Origin: an uncultured Clostridia bacterium
GTDB lineage: Bacteria > Bacillota > Clostridia > TANB77 > CAG-508
NCBI GenBank assembly: GCA_947589645.1
Contig: CANQCG010000012.1
Coordinates: 1-42,526, forward strand
Direction of reading: 5' to 3'
DNA length: 42,526 nucleotides
Part shown: positions 17,636 through 25,853 of the stretch, piece by piece
Layout: each line of letters begins with the position of its first letter
Numbering within the stretch: position 1 is the stretch's first letter
Notes under the pieces: model-generated
Told to the model about the DNA's origin: nothing
The model's input: only the letters and a program-made list of their open reading frames with translations
Databases searched by the model: none
Position numbers and translations under genes: made by a program

Positions 17636-17711
17636 CGCGGGATGGAGCAGTTGGCAGCTCGTTGGGCTCATAACCCAAAGGTCGTAGGTTCAAGTCCTAC
17701 TCCCGCAACCA
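17636..17711 (+). tRNA. Initiator tRNA-fMet (CAU)
   Basis: A 76-nt cloverleaf with encoded CCA. The anticodon is CAT in the loop CTCATAA. Two features mark it as the initiator: the first base C1 cannot pair with A72 at the end of the acceptor stem, and three consecutive G-C pairs (GGG/CCC) lie next to the anticodon loop. It has its own consensus promoter and its own terminator. Confidence 0.96.
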
Positions 17712-17717
17712 TTTTAT

Positions 17718-17753
17718 GAGTATTTTTTATTTTATAAAAATACTCTTTTTTTA
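17718..17753 (+). terminator. Terminator of the initiator tRNA gene
   Basis: GAGTATTTTT (17718-17727) pairs with AAAAATACTC (17736-17745) and is followed by a run of T. Confidence 0.85.
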
Positions 17754-17789
17754 TTTTTTATAAAAATTTTTTGTTAAAAATTAGTGTTC

Positions 17790-17840
17790 TTGCCAAAATA
17801 TGCCCAAATACGTGCATTTTTGGCAAATATGTGTTATAAT
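17790..17840 (+). promoter_or_regulatory. Promoter with three TGCC-type repeat sites
   Basis: An extended -10 (TGTTATAAT, -10 hexamer 17835-17840) has no good -35. In its place lie two 10-bp direct repeats, TGCCAAAATA (17791-17800) and TGCCCAAATA (17801-17810), and an inverted third copy (17818-17826, TTTTGGCAA). The outer copies form the perfect inverted repeat TTGCCAAAA/TTTTGGCAA. This looks like an operator for an activator or autorepressor of the gene at 17871. Confidence 0.6.
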
Positions 17841-17870
17841 AGATTTATAATAAAAATTGGAGGAATAAAT

Positions 17871-20072
17871 ATGTCTAATATAAAAAGTTCATCACAAGCC
17901 AAAAAAGCAGATAGTGTATCCCTAGATGAAAAAATAAAAATATTTGAAGAATTTCAAAAAACTGGTGCCCCTATAAATGGATCTACAATGTTTAAAGGTT
18001 ATCCCATAGGACATTGGGGTGTACTCATTAGAAATACATATAATCGTACAGTAAAAGGTAAAATGTCATATCACTTTTCACAAGAACAAATTAAAAAGTT
18101 GTGTTCTCTAGGAATTTTAGATTGTCAAAAAGATCCTTCTGTTAATGATAAAATACAAGCATTAGTAGAATGGATGCACAATTTTCCTAATGTTAAACCT
18201 TCACAGTTCACATTTTCACAAGATGACTTAAAGTCTTATTCGTCTTCTAAGAAAAATTATGAAAAAAATGCGCAAGAATTTTTAAAAATGTATCAATATT
18301 ACATGCATGTCAAAGAGCAATTTTATCTTGGATATTTAACCGATGAGCAGTTTTTAAAATGTAAGGAGGCTAGTATTGGTGGCGTTTTTGGTTTTCCTTC
18401 GTCTATTGAAAATATTTCGGCTAAAATAAATGAGCCCGCAGCTAATGTTGACTACATAATAAACACTTTTGGATCTTTGGAAAATTTCATAAAAGAATAT
18501 AGAAAAGGTAATTTTGTTGGAAAAGATTTATCTCTAGCAAATTCTATGTGTAAAAACACATTAGATATAGATTGTAATCCAAATTCTGAAATATATAATA
18601 ATTTGGTTTATGACATATTATATAATAATAATTCAACATGTGATATGGTTTTTTATTCTAGTAAAGCATTGCAAGAGCAATTAGATTCTTTACTTGAAAA
18701 ACATAGAAATATAATAGAAAATATATATGGTTTTAATGGAAACAGGAAAACCAGTGTACAATTAGCTTCTCAGGTAGGTATTTCTAGGCAAAGAATTAAT
18801 GCTATTGTAATTAAAAACTTAGATAAACTAAAAAAACGATCTAATAAGTTTACTTATATTAATAAATCATTACCTTTTGAATTTACTTCACAAGAACTAC
18901 CTTTACTGACGCCTGAGGAAAGAAAACAATATGAATCTTTATTACAATCATTTAATTTAAATGCGAGTCTAACACATTTAGACGCTAAAAATAGTATTTT
19001 ACAGTTACAAGAATACGTTGAACCTATAAAAATGCAATTAGAAAATAGGCAAAATGTAATTTCTGATGCATTATCTGGAATGCTAAATATATTAGGTTCA
19101 CTATATGTAAATACAAAAAATGAAAACTTTGACTTAATGCCTATTAAAGATTTAGATCTTTCTAACCAAATTCGAAATTGCCTAAATAAACAAGGATATA
19201 ATACATTGGCAGACATAAAAAACTTAACACCACAAGAAATATCAAGTATAAGAAATATCGGTCCTAATGCAATAAATGAAATTTCGGCTGTTATAAAATC
19301 TTATGATACCAAAAAAGCAAAAAATTTTTCTTATATAGAAGAATCTAAACATAAAATGGAGGAAAAACAGTCTCAATTAATTCCTCATATTCAAGAAGTA
19401 TTAGAAAACACCTATGCTAACTCTAAGGATGGCAGAAAAATGCTTGTTAAAGATCTTCCAATTGATATGGTAAAAGATAATACTAAAATTTTTACTAGCA
19501 CTTTTTGGGATACCATACAAGATATAGGTTTTAAAAATTTAGGTGAAATTGCTCTATTAAATGAAAAAGACCTTACAAATATCTCTAGTAAATATCTTAC
19601 TTCTGATATGCAAAAAATATTCCTTCCTGATGTTGAAAAAAATATTTTAAATTATAATTCAGATCCAAACCTACGCATAAAGATATCAGAGTTATGTTTA
19701 TCTAATAGAGCTTTGCATTGCTTAACAGGTATAGGAATAGAAACTTTACAAGATATTGCAAATTTAAAATATTCAGAAATAGCAAATATGCATTATGCCG
19801 GCAAGAAAACCGTAACAGAAATTTTAGATGTTCTTAGTAAATATAATTTAACTGTGCAACCTTATACAGATATTTCAGAACAAAATTCTATTTTGGCAAA
19901 CTTACGATACAAAAAGGATTCTTTAAAACATGCTAATAATGTTTTAAAAGATAAAATCTCCTCAGCAGAAGATTTATTAGATTCTTATAATAAATTATCT
20001 TGTAAAAATAATAATGTTATAAAATCAAATAATGATGAACAAACCTCTGAGGATGGAGTTTCTAGAGATTAA
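17871..20072 (+). CDS. Large regulator-like protein with sigma-region-4-like HTH and alpha-CTD-like modules
   Basis: A 733-residue soluble protein without a family name I recognise. Residues about 20-85 (IGHWGVLIRNTYNRTVKGKMSYHFSQEQ, broken here only by my reading) look like a helicase-associated (HA) module. Residues about 275-325 contain TSVQLASQVGISRQRINAI, a helix-turn-helix like sigma factor region 4. Residues about 422-480 (LDLSNQIRNCLNKQGYNTL, IRNIGPNAINEI) and 600-660 (ELCLSNRALHCLTGIGIETL, YAGKKTVTEILDVL) match the C-terminal domain of RNA polymerase alpha. About 526-585 may be a degenerate third copy. A coiled coil follows at 673-712. It is likely a DNA- and polymerase-binding regulator. 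The start follows GGAGG; an earlier ATG at 17784 lies upstream of the promoter. Confidence 0.65.
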   Translation: MSNIKSSSQAKKADSVSLDEKIKIFEEFQKTGAPINGSTMFKGYPIGHWGVLIRNTYNRTVKGKMSYHFSQEQIKKLCSLGILDCQKDPSVNDKIQALVEWMHNFPNVKPSQFTFSQDDLKSYSSSKKNYEKNAQEFLKMYQYYMHVKEQFYLGYLTDEQFLKCKEASIGGVFGFPSSIENISAKINEPAANVDYIINTFGSLENFIKEYRKGNFVGKDLSLANSMCKNTLDIDCNPNSEIYNNLVYDILYNNNSTCDMVFYSSKALQEQLDSLLEKHRNIIENIYGFNGNRKTSVQLASQVGISRQRINAIVIKNLDKLKKRSNKFTYINKSLPFEFTSQELPLLTPEERKQYESLLQSFNLNASLTHLDAKNSILQLQEYVEPIKMQLENRQNVISDALSGMLNILGSLYVNTKNENFDLMPIKDLDLSNQIRNCLNKQGYNTLADIKNLTPQEISSIRNIGPNAINEISAVIKSYDTKKAKNFSYIEESKHKMEEKQSQLIPHIQEVLENTYANSKDGRKMLVKDLPIDMVKDNTKIFTSTFWDTIQDIGFKNLGEIALLNEKDLTNISSKYLTSDMQKIFLPDVEKNILNYNSDPNLRIKISELCLSNRALHCLTGIGIETLQDIANLKYSEIANMHYAGKKTVTEILDVLSKYNLTVQPYTDISEQNSILANLRYKKDSLKHANNVLKDKISSAEDLLDSYNKLSCKNNNVIKSNNDEQTSEDGVSRD

Positions 20073-20092
20073 TATTTAGAAAGGTAAAAATA

Positions 20093-20311
20093 ATGAAAAA
20101 GAAAAATAAAATTTTAGAATTACAGGCAAATTATGAAGCCGGTCTTATTTCTGAACAAGACTTATCTAAAGAACAGAAAGATGAATTAATAGCTTTATAT
20201 AAAGAGCAAATTAAAATTTTAGAAGAAAAAAATATTCTTTATACACAAACTTTAGAAAATTATAAAAATAAAATTATAGAAAAAAGAAAACAATTAAAAA
20301 CAAACAAATAA
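20093..20311 (+). CDS. Small coiled-coil protein
   Basis: A 72-residue, highly charged protein (Lys/Glu-rich) predicted to be two helices. The middle segment SKEQKDELIALYKEQIKILE and the following helix have heptad-like hydrophobic spacing. There is no membrane segment and no recognisable domain. It starts 20 bp after the large regulator-like gene behind AGAAAGG and shares its terminator, so the two form a unit; it may be a partner of the larger protein, whose C-terminus is also coiled coil. The function is unknown. Confidence 0.6.
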   Translation: MKKKNKILELQANYEAGLISEQDLSKEQKDELIALYKEQIKILEEKNILYTQTLENYKNKIIEKRKQLKTNK

Positions 20312-20359
20312 TTTCATCTATAATTATTAATATTTAAAATTATCTCTATGTATTACAAT

Positions 20360-20412
20360 AAAAGCTTTCAAAATAGGTAAATAACATTTCCTTATTTGAA
20401 AGCTTTTTATTT
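20360..20412. terminator. Bidirectional terminator between convergent genes
   Basis: AAAAGCTTTCAAA (20360-20372) pairs with TTTGAAAGCTTTT after a 20-nt loop region with further partial pairing. T tracts lie on both sides, serving the coiled-coil gene (plus) and comEA (minus). Confidence 0.8.
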
Positions 20413-21095
20413 TAAATGCAAATTAGTTCTCTAATATTATTAAATTTATTTTCCCCTATTCCAGACACATTTTTAATATCTTCAACACTTGAAAATTTTC
20501 CATTTTCTTCTCTATATGAAATTATTTTTAAAGCTATTGATGGTCCTATTCCAGGTAATGTTTCAAGCTCTGTTTGAGTCGCTTCATTTATATTTACTAA
20601 TGTATTTTTAGTTTCTTTCATTTTAGTTTCCTCCATAATCACATTATCTCCACTATCAGATGTAATATACTCTTTTACATTAGTATTATTTTGTTCATTA
20701 TCATTTTTACTTGGAATATATATTTTCACTCCATCTGATAACACATATGCTAGATTTACCTTATCGACATCTGCATTTTCTGTAAAACCTCCTGCTTTAT
20801 TTACGGCATCAATAACTCTAGCATTGTTTTCAAGTTCTACTACTCCCGCTACTTTCACTTCTCCTGTAATGTGAACAATTATAATTTCTTTAGGTTCTTT
20901 ATTTGTCTCCCTATTTGCTATATTTTCTTGTTTTGTTTCTTCTTCATATGGCATTAATTCTTGAATTTTAGATTCTTCTTCAAATTCTTTATACATACTA
21001 CTATTCTTATAAAATATATAATATATTATCAATAACACTATAACAATAATCGCTATCACTAATATTTTTATATTTGTATTTTTTCTTTTTATCAT
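20412..21095 (-). CDS. comEA: ComEA-type DNA-binding competence protein
   Basis: A 227-residue membrane-anchored protein. The N-terminal membrane segment is at about residues 9-28, a Glu-rich linker follows, and an SLBB domain covers about 72-132 (VHITGEVKVAGVVEL, DAVNKAGGFT). The C-terminal double helix-hairpin-helix begins with VNINEATQTELETLPGIGP. This is the exact architecture of ComEA, the receptor that binds double-stranded DNA outside the membrane during natural transformation. No comEB or comEC is next to it; the gene stands alone, divergent from dacA. It starts at ATG 21095 after AAAGGATG. Confidence 0.92.
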   Translation of the reverse strand: MIKRKNTNIKILVIAIIVIVLLIIYYIFYKNSSMYKEFEEESKIQELMPYEEETKQENIANRETNKEPKEIIIVHITGEVKVAGVVELENNARVIDAVNKAGGFTENADVDKVNLAYVLSDGVKIYIPSKNDNEQNNTNVKEYITSDSGDNVIMEETKMKETKNTLVNINEATQTELETLPGIGPSIALKIISYREENGKFSSVEDIKNVSGIGENKFNNIRELICI

Positions 21096-21112
21096 AAAAT
21101 CATCCTTTCTTA

Positions 21113-21141
21113 TTGAAATTTATTGTAAATTACGATATAGT
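21113..21141 (+). promoter_or_regulatory. Promoter of the dacA-like gene
   Basis: TTGAAA (21113-21118) and TATAGT (21136-21141) are separated by 17 bp, about 40 bases upstream of the GTG start at 21181. Confidence 0.6.
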
Positions 21142-21180
21142 AATTATATGTTTTACAAATTTACTACTATGGAGGTAAGT

Positions 21181-22488
21181 GTGAAAATAAATAGATTAAT
21201 AAAAACGACTTTCATCTCACTTATATTAAGTGCAATTCTATTTTGTAATTATAGTTTTGCAGAAGATAATTCTAATTTACAGATATACTCAGACTCTGCA
21301 ATTTTAATTGAAAAAGAAACTGGGAAAATATTATATGCTAAAAATTCAGATAAAAAAATGTATCCAGCAAGTACTACCAAAATATTAACAGCCATTATAG
21401 CTATTGAAAAACTTTCTTTAGATGAGAAAATAACTGCAAGCTATGACGCCATAATGGCTATACCACCTGGCTATTCTAATGCTGCAATTCAGGTTGGAGA
21501 AACATTAACTGCCAAAGAATTATTACAAGTATTTCTGGTTCATTCTGCAAATGAAGCTGGTTTTATATTAGCAGAGCATATTTCTGGATCTTTTTCAAGT
21601 TTTGCTGATTTAATGAATGAAAAAGCTAAAGAAATTGGTTGTTTAAATACACATTTTACAAACCCTAGTGGCTTACAAGATGAAAATCATTATACAACAG
21701 CTTATGATTTAGCACTAATTGCAAGATATTGTATGAGTAATGATACATTCAGAAGCATTGTTTCTATGGAATCTTGTACAATTCCTGCAACAGATAAATA
21801 TGAGGAAAGATTTTTTAGAAATACAAATGAGATGTTATATTCTAAATCTCAATATTATAATGAAAATATTATTGGAATCAAAACTGGTTATACAAGTCAA
21901 GCTCTAAATTGTTTAATTGCTGGCTTTAAAAATGATGACATGGAATTAATATCTGTAGTTTTAGGTGCATCTGCATCTGTTGGAGATAAAAATTTAAGTG
22001 GAAAATATACAGACACAAAAACTTTATTTGACTACGGAGCACAGAATTTTAGAAATACTAAAATACTATCAGCAGGAGATGTTATAACAAATACCGAAGT
22101 TAAACACGCAGCATCTGACTCTAAAAATGTTGATTTAATAGTACAAAAAAATGTTTACGATTTTATTAATACTTCTATAAATATTGATGAAATTACTCCT
22201 GAAATAAAATTAAATGATAATATCGTTGCTCCAATAACAAAAAACTCTATTTTAGGTACTATTACTTATAATATTGATGGGGTATCTTATACTAGCAATC
22301 TAGTAGCCAAAAATGATGTAAGAGCTAATGAAGTTTTTGAAAATTTCTTAAAATTAATTTTTGCAGTGCTTATCATATTTATTATTTATAAATTAATGTA
22401 TAATAGTAAAAACAAAAAGAATGGTAAAAAGAACAAAAAGAAGAAAAAATCTAATGAAAACTTTACTTATGGAAGAGTAAAATATTAA
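21181..22488 (+). CDS. dacA: D-alanyl-D-alanine carboxypeptidase (penicillin-binding protein 5/6 family)
   Basis: A 435-residue serine peptidase that removes the terminal D-Ala of peptidoglycan pentapeptides. A signal peptide spans residues 1-27 (ending NYSFA). The catalytic motifs are Ser64-Thr-Thr-Lys67, Ser122-Ala-Asn124 and Lys234-Thr-Gly236. A C-terminal beta domain (about 285-375) precedes a membrane anchor (about 380-402) and a very Lys-rich cytoplasmic tail, unlike the amphipathic anchor of classical PBP5. I chose GTG at 21181, which has GGAGG at 5 nt, over the ATG at 21148, which lies close to the promoter and would delay the signal peptide. The symbol is by family; the organism may have several paralogues. 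Confidence 0.92.
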   Translation: MKINRLIKTTFISLILSAILFCNYSFAEDNSNLQIYSDSAILIEKETGKILYAKNSDKKMYPASTTKILTAIIAIEKLSLDEKITASYDAIMAIPPGYSNAAIQVGETLTAKELLQVFLVHSANEAGFILAEHISGSFSSFADLMNEKAKEIGCLNTHFTNPSGLQDENHYTTAYDLALIARYCMSNDTFRSIVSMESCTIPATDKYEERFFRNTNEMLYSKSQYYNENIIGIKTGYTSQALNCLIAGFKNDDMELISVVLGASASVGDKNLSGKYTDTKTLFDYGAQNFRNTKILSAGDVITNTEVKHAASDSKNVDLIVQKNVYDFINTSINIDEITPEIKLNDNIVAPITKNSILGTITYNIDGVSYTSNLVAKNDVRANEVFENFLKLIFAVLIIFIIYKLMYNSKNKKNGKKNKKKKKSNENFTYGRVKY

Positions 22489-22494
22489 TATTGT

Positions 22495-22519
22495 AGCGGT
22501 TGCTATTTAAGCAACCGCT
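22495..22519. terminator. Bidirectional terminator between dacA and the LCP gene
   Basis: AGCGGTTGCT (22495-22504) and AGCAACCGCT (22510-22519) form a perfect 10-bp stem with a 5-nt loop between convergent genes. Confidence 0.8.
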
Positions 22520-22529
22520 TAAAATTTTA

Positions 22530-23813
22530 TTATTTATTAAAATCATTTCCTATAATAACTGTTACATTTGCCTTGCTTGCTGTGTTTTTTGTAGTTAAAA
22601 TAGTTCCTATTCCTAAGGCATCTTTAATATTCTCTGCTACCTTTTCATCTGTATCGCCATTTGCTATAATCGTTGTATAAGTAGATTTTGTAGTAGTCTC
22701 TGCTTTTAATATATTATAACCTTTTTGCTTAAGAATAGTGGTCGTTGCTGATAAATTACTGCTTACACCTGTACCATTTAAAACTTCAATTTTAATTTTA
22801 GAATTATCTACTTTGCTTTCTGTTTCTGATTGATTGTCTTCATCCTGCTCTGTTTCAAACATTTCATTTACAAGCTCTTTAGATTTTTGCTTGTCCACTT
22901 TGTAAAACCATAATCCGTTTATTTTATCTGCTACTCCAGGTAATGAACCTGTCTTTATATTTTCTGTATTAAAATCAATAGCATAAGGAATATAATCTTT
23001 TAGAACATTTAATGTTAAGTTAGTTTTTACATATTGATATGCAATATCTAATATTTCACCTATTTTGCCAATATTTTTTAATTGTATAGTTTGTCTTGCA
23101 ACCTGAGTTAAGAAATCTCTTTGTGTCCTCATTCTACCTATATCATTATCTCCATAAGATGCAGGGTATGAAGTACCATTATTATTATGTCTAAATCTAA
23201 CTACATTTTCTGCTCTTTCACCATCTAGCTTTTGCCAACCTGCTTTTAAGTGTATGTGTAAATCTTGGCTTGAATCATCATAGTTCATATCTATTGGAAC
23301 ATTAAATTCTACTCCACCTATGGTATCTACTAACTTAATTAATGCTTCTGTATCTACAATAACATAGTATTGTAAGTCTAAACCTGTTAAATTATTTACT
23401 TCTTTTAGTATTTTATCTATGCTTGTCTGATAAAGTGCATTAATTTTATTATATGAATTTGCTGTATTTTCATTTGTTCCAACATATGTATCCCTAGGAA
23501 TTGATAATAATGAAGCTTGTTGAGTTTTTGGGTTATATGATGCTACTATTATTGTGTCTGTTAACACTGCAGAAGTATCTGTACTTATTCCAAGCAATAG
23601 TACTCTTAGCTCGTCCAAATTTTTTAAGGTTTCTTGGTCATGCCCAACAACAGTTGCTATCATTCCTTTTATTCCCCAGCCATTTTTATATCCACTATAA
23701 ACTACAAATCCTCCTATTGCCATTATTACTATTAAAATTAACAATAAGAAAAATTTTAATACTCTAAATCTTTTCTTTGCTTTTTTCTTCATTTTCTTCT
23801 TCTCTTGTTTCAT
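22530..23813 (-). CDS. LytR-CpsA-Psr family protein with LytR_C domain
   Basis: A 427-residue protein. A Lys-rich cytoplasmic start precedes one membrane segment (about residues 18-40). The LCP catalytic domain (about 65-250) contains LLGISTDTSAVLTDTIIVAS, SIPRDTYV with its conserved Arg-Asp, and RHNNNGTSYPASYGDNDIGR with the later Arg cluster. The C-terminal LytR_C domain (about 330-425) begins IEVLNGTGVSSNLSA. LCP enzymes transfer glycopolymers such as teichoic acid or capsule from a lipid carrier to peptidoglycan. It stands alone, convergent with dacA, and fits the envelope character of this region. Confidence 0.93.
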   Translation of the reverse strand: MKQEKKKMKKKAKKRFRVLKFFLLLILIVIMAIGGFVVYSGYKNGWGIKGMIATVVGHDQETLKNLDELRVLLLGISTDTSAVLTDTIIVASYNPKTQQASLLSIPRDTYVGTNENTANSYNKINALYQTSIDKILKEVNNLTGLDLQYYVIVDTEALIKLVDTIGGVEFNVPIDMNYDDSSQDLHIHLKAGWQKLDGERAENVVRFRHNNNGTSYPASYGDNDIGRMRTQRDFLTQVARQTIQLKNIGKIGEILDIAYQYVKTNLTLNVLKDYIPYAIDFNTENIKTGSLPGVADKINGLWFYKVDKQKSKELVNEMFETEQDEDNQSETESKVDNSKIKIEVLNGTGVSSNLSATTTILKQKGYNILKAETTTKSTYTTIIANGDTDEKVAENIKDALGIGTILTTKNTASKANVTVIIGNDFNK

Positions 23814-23897
23814 CGATTTTGTTCACTCCTAAAACTCTAATAATTCCCATATAGTATAACAAAGAACTTCTTAAATATCAAGATTTGAATGTAATTT

Positions 23898-24539
23898 TTA
23901 AAAAATTATGTGTAGCAATATATTATTTTGATACATGAATTTTGTAATAATAGAGCTATTGATTATATTAACAATTCCACTGTTAGCATTCATAGATACT
24001 ATAAGAAATACTATTGCAAGAATTACATATATAACTGCTAAACCTCTTATAACTCCGTATATAACTCCACCTAACTCATTAAACTGTTTAATTATTGGAA
24101 TATTTGTTATTAAATCAGAAACTAGTACCAATAGAATTAATACTATTCTTGTAGCAATAAATAGTCCTACCATAGACAATATATCTATTAATCTTACGGA
24201 TAATTCTTGTGCAACACTCTCCACAATTTCATTTTGAGTTTCTGCTATTGCATTTCCTACATATGATTGCATACTTTCTAAAAGGTTTTTCTTTTCTTCT
24301 TCATCAGCCTCTTCTAATTCTTTTGTACCATTTTCAATTATTATACTTTGTATTTTTTCATCTATTCCCGTATTATTAATTATTAAGTTTGAAACTGGTT
24401 TGTAAAAAATTAATGTAACAATAACTGCAATAATGAACGCACATAATTTTACTGCTACTTTTACTAAGCCTTTTTTATAACCTAAAAATATACTAATTGC
24501 CATTAAAGCTATTAAAATAATATCTATAATAATTCCCAT
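23898..24539 (-). CDS. CvpA family membrane protein
   Basis: A 213-residue protein with four or five hydrophobic segments (residues about 3-20, 25-45, 105-140 and 160-185). The opening IIDIILIALMAISIFLGYKKG is the CvpA signature, split here only by reading. A soluble acidic loop (about 60-100) lies between the segments. CvpA-like proteins have been linked to colicin V production and to envelope stress, but the biochemical role is unresolved. It starts at 24539 after AGGAAG. A 9-bp palindrome (24550-24570) lies between it and the upstream gene. Confidence 0.83.
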   Translation of the reverse strand: MGIIIDIILIALMAISIFLGYKKGLVKVAVKLCAFIIAVIVTLIFYKPVSNLIINNTGIDEKIQSIIIENGTKELEEADEEEKKNLLESMQSYVGNAIAETQNEIVESVAQELSVRLIDILSMVGLFIATRIVLILLVLVSDLITNIPIIKQFNELGGVIYGVIRGLAVIYVILAIVFLIVSMNANSGIVNIINSSIITKFMYQNNILLHIIF

Positions 24540-24549
24540 TTTTTCTTCC

Positions 24550-24570
24550 TATGCCAATAAAATTGGCATA
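24550..24570 (-). terminator. Palindromic hairpin before the cvpA-like gene
   Basis: TATGCCAAT (24550-24558) and ATTGGCATA (24562-24570) form a perfect 9-bp stem with a 3-nt loop. It lacks a good T tail on the minus strand and abuts the next ribosome binding site, so it may act as an attenuator or mRNA-processing structure rather than a full terminator. Confidence 0.45.
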
Positions 24571-24581
24571 ACTCCTTTCTT

Positions 24582-25754
24582 TTATAAATCTATAATCTCT
24601 ATTTTATCCCTATAAATTATCCCTGCCACTTTATTTGAAATCACAACATTATTTATTTCTTGATTTGATATATATTTTTTCATTAACCATCCATTTGTAT
24701 TAATAATATGTAATTCTGTTCCTAAGTTTACAGCTATTACTTTTTCATATGTATAAATTTCTTTTGCAATCCCTTCGGTCTCATATGTTTTTACACTGCC
24801 ATTTGTAACATTTGCTATATTTACACACGAGCTTGTTCCATATTCTGCTACGCTTTTTTCTTCTACAGTAATTACATTATTTTTTAATTCAATAGAAGCA
24901 AATATTGTTTTATTATTTTTCAAGTTGATAAGATTTCTATTTTCAGATTGCTCCATAACATCTATTGAATCATTATAACTGCATAAAAGTCTTTCTCTAT
25001 TTTGATATTCAATATTTGTAATTAATTTTCCTATATCGGCTGTATATGTATTTACTATTGAATTAGCCGAATCTGTTTTAGCTTTCATAATATCTATTAT
25101 TCTAACACTTGATTGTGTTACTACACCTGATAAATCAACTTCTGCTATTGCTAAATATTGATTATTTTTTGCAATGCTTATATCAATTACTTTATTAGTT
25201 GCAACATAAGTTTTAAATAAAGATTTTCCCTCTAAATTGTAAACACTTATTATATTTTCATAACTTATATCAGATATTACAACTCCTAAATAACCATTTT
25301 CGTTTATTTCTATTTGTAATATTCCTCCCTCAGCTGTATTATGCCAAAGCAATTGCTTGCCTTCTAATAAATAAAAATCTTCACCATTTTCTTCGGCTAA
25401 AACCAGATATTTCCCTGCTGTATCAAATATTGGATTGTTTACATTTGTTGTAATACTTGCTTCTTCTGTCCCTAATGTATTATATATTTTTAATACTTTA
25501 TTTTCTAAGGTAACGATATATTTATCAAAAGCATAAACATTAGAACTATTTTCGCCTTTAAATTCTATCGATATTGTATTTCCTTGCTCTATTTCTTTTC
25601 GTAAAACATTTATATCTGCCCATTTTCTAAAATCCCAGTTTTTACAATACAATATAAACATAATTATGGACGCTATAATAAGTATAAATAATATAATAGA
25701 AATTGCTATTTTTGTTTTGTTGACTCTCTTTTCTTTTTTTATATTTTCAACCAT
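24582..25754 (-). CDS. DUF5711-family membrane-anchored beta-propeller-like protein
   Basis: A 390-residue protein with a short basic cytoplasmic start, one membrane segment (about residues 14-38) and a large outside region made of repeated short strands (YAFDKYIVTLENKVLKIYN, GKYLVLAEENGEDFYLLEG, QYLAIAEVDLSG). This is the pattern of a WD40/PQQ-like propeller and matches DUF5711 proteins of Clostridia. No catalytic motif is seen and the function is unknown. It starts at 25754 after GAGGAG. The cvpA-like gene follows 42 bp downstream and may be co-transcribed. Confidence 0.75.
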   Translation of the reverse strand: MVENIKKEKRVNKTKIAISIILFILIIASIIMFILYCKNWDFRKWADINVLRKEIEQGNTISIEFKGENSSNVYAFDKYIVTLENKVLKIYNTLGTEEASITTNVNNPIFDTAGKYLVLAEENGEDFYLLEGKQLLWHNTAEGGILQIEINENGYLGVVISDISYENIISVYNLEGKSLFKTYVATNKVIDISIAKNNQYLAIAEVDLSGVVTQSSVRIIDIMKAKTDSANSIVNTYTADIGKLITNIEYQNRERLLCSYNDSIDVMEQSENRNLINLKNNKTIFASIELKNNVITVEEKSVAEYGTSSCVNIANVTNGSVKTYETEGIAKEIYTYEKVIAVNLGTELHIINTNGWLMKKYISNQEINNVVISNKVAGIIYRDKIEIIDL

Positions 25755-25853
25755 TATTTTCTCCTCTTGTAAATTTTGTCAAATTTCTCTTTAGCTATTA
25801 AAGTTATATCAGTTTTTATAGTTTTTTTCAATATAAATTAATAAAATTAATTA

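Noticed and set aside
18854-19216. Minus-strand 120-codon frame
   Set aside because: It lies antisense within the sigma4/alpha-CTD-like gene, has no ribosome binding site and no recognisable domain.
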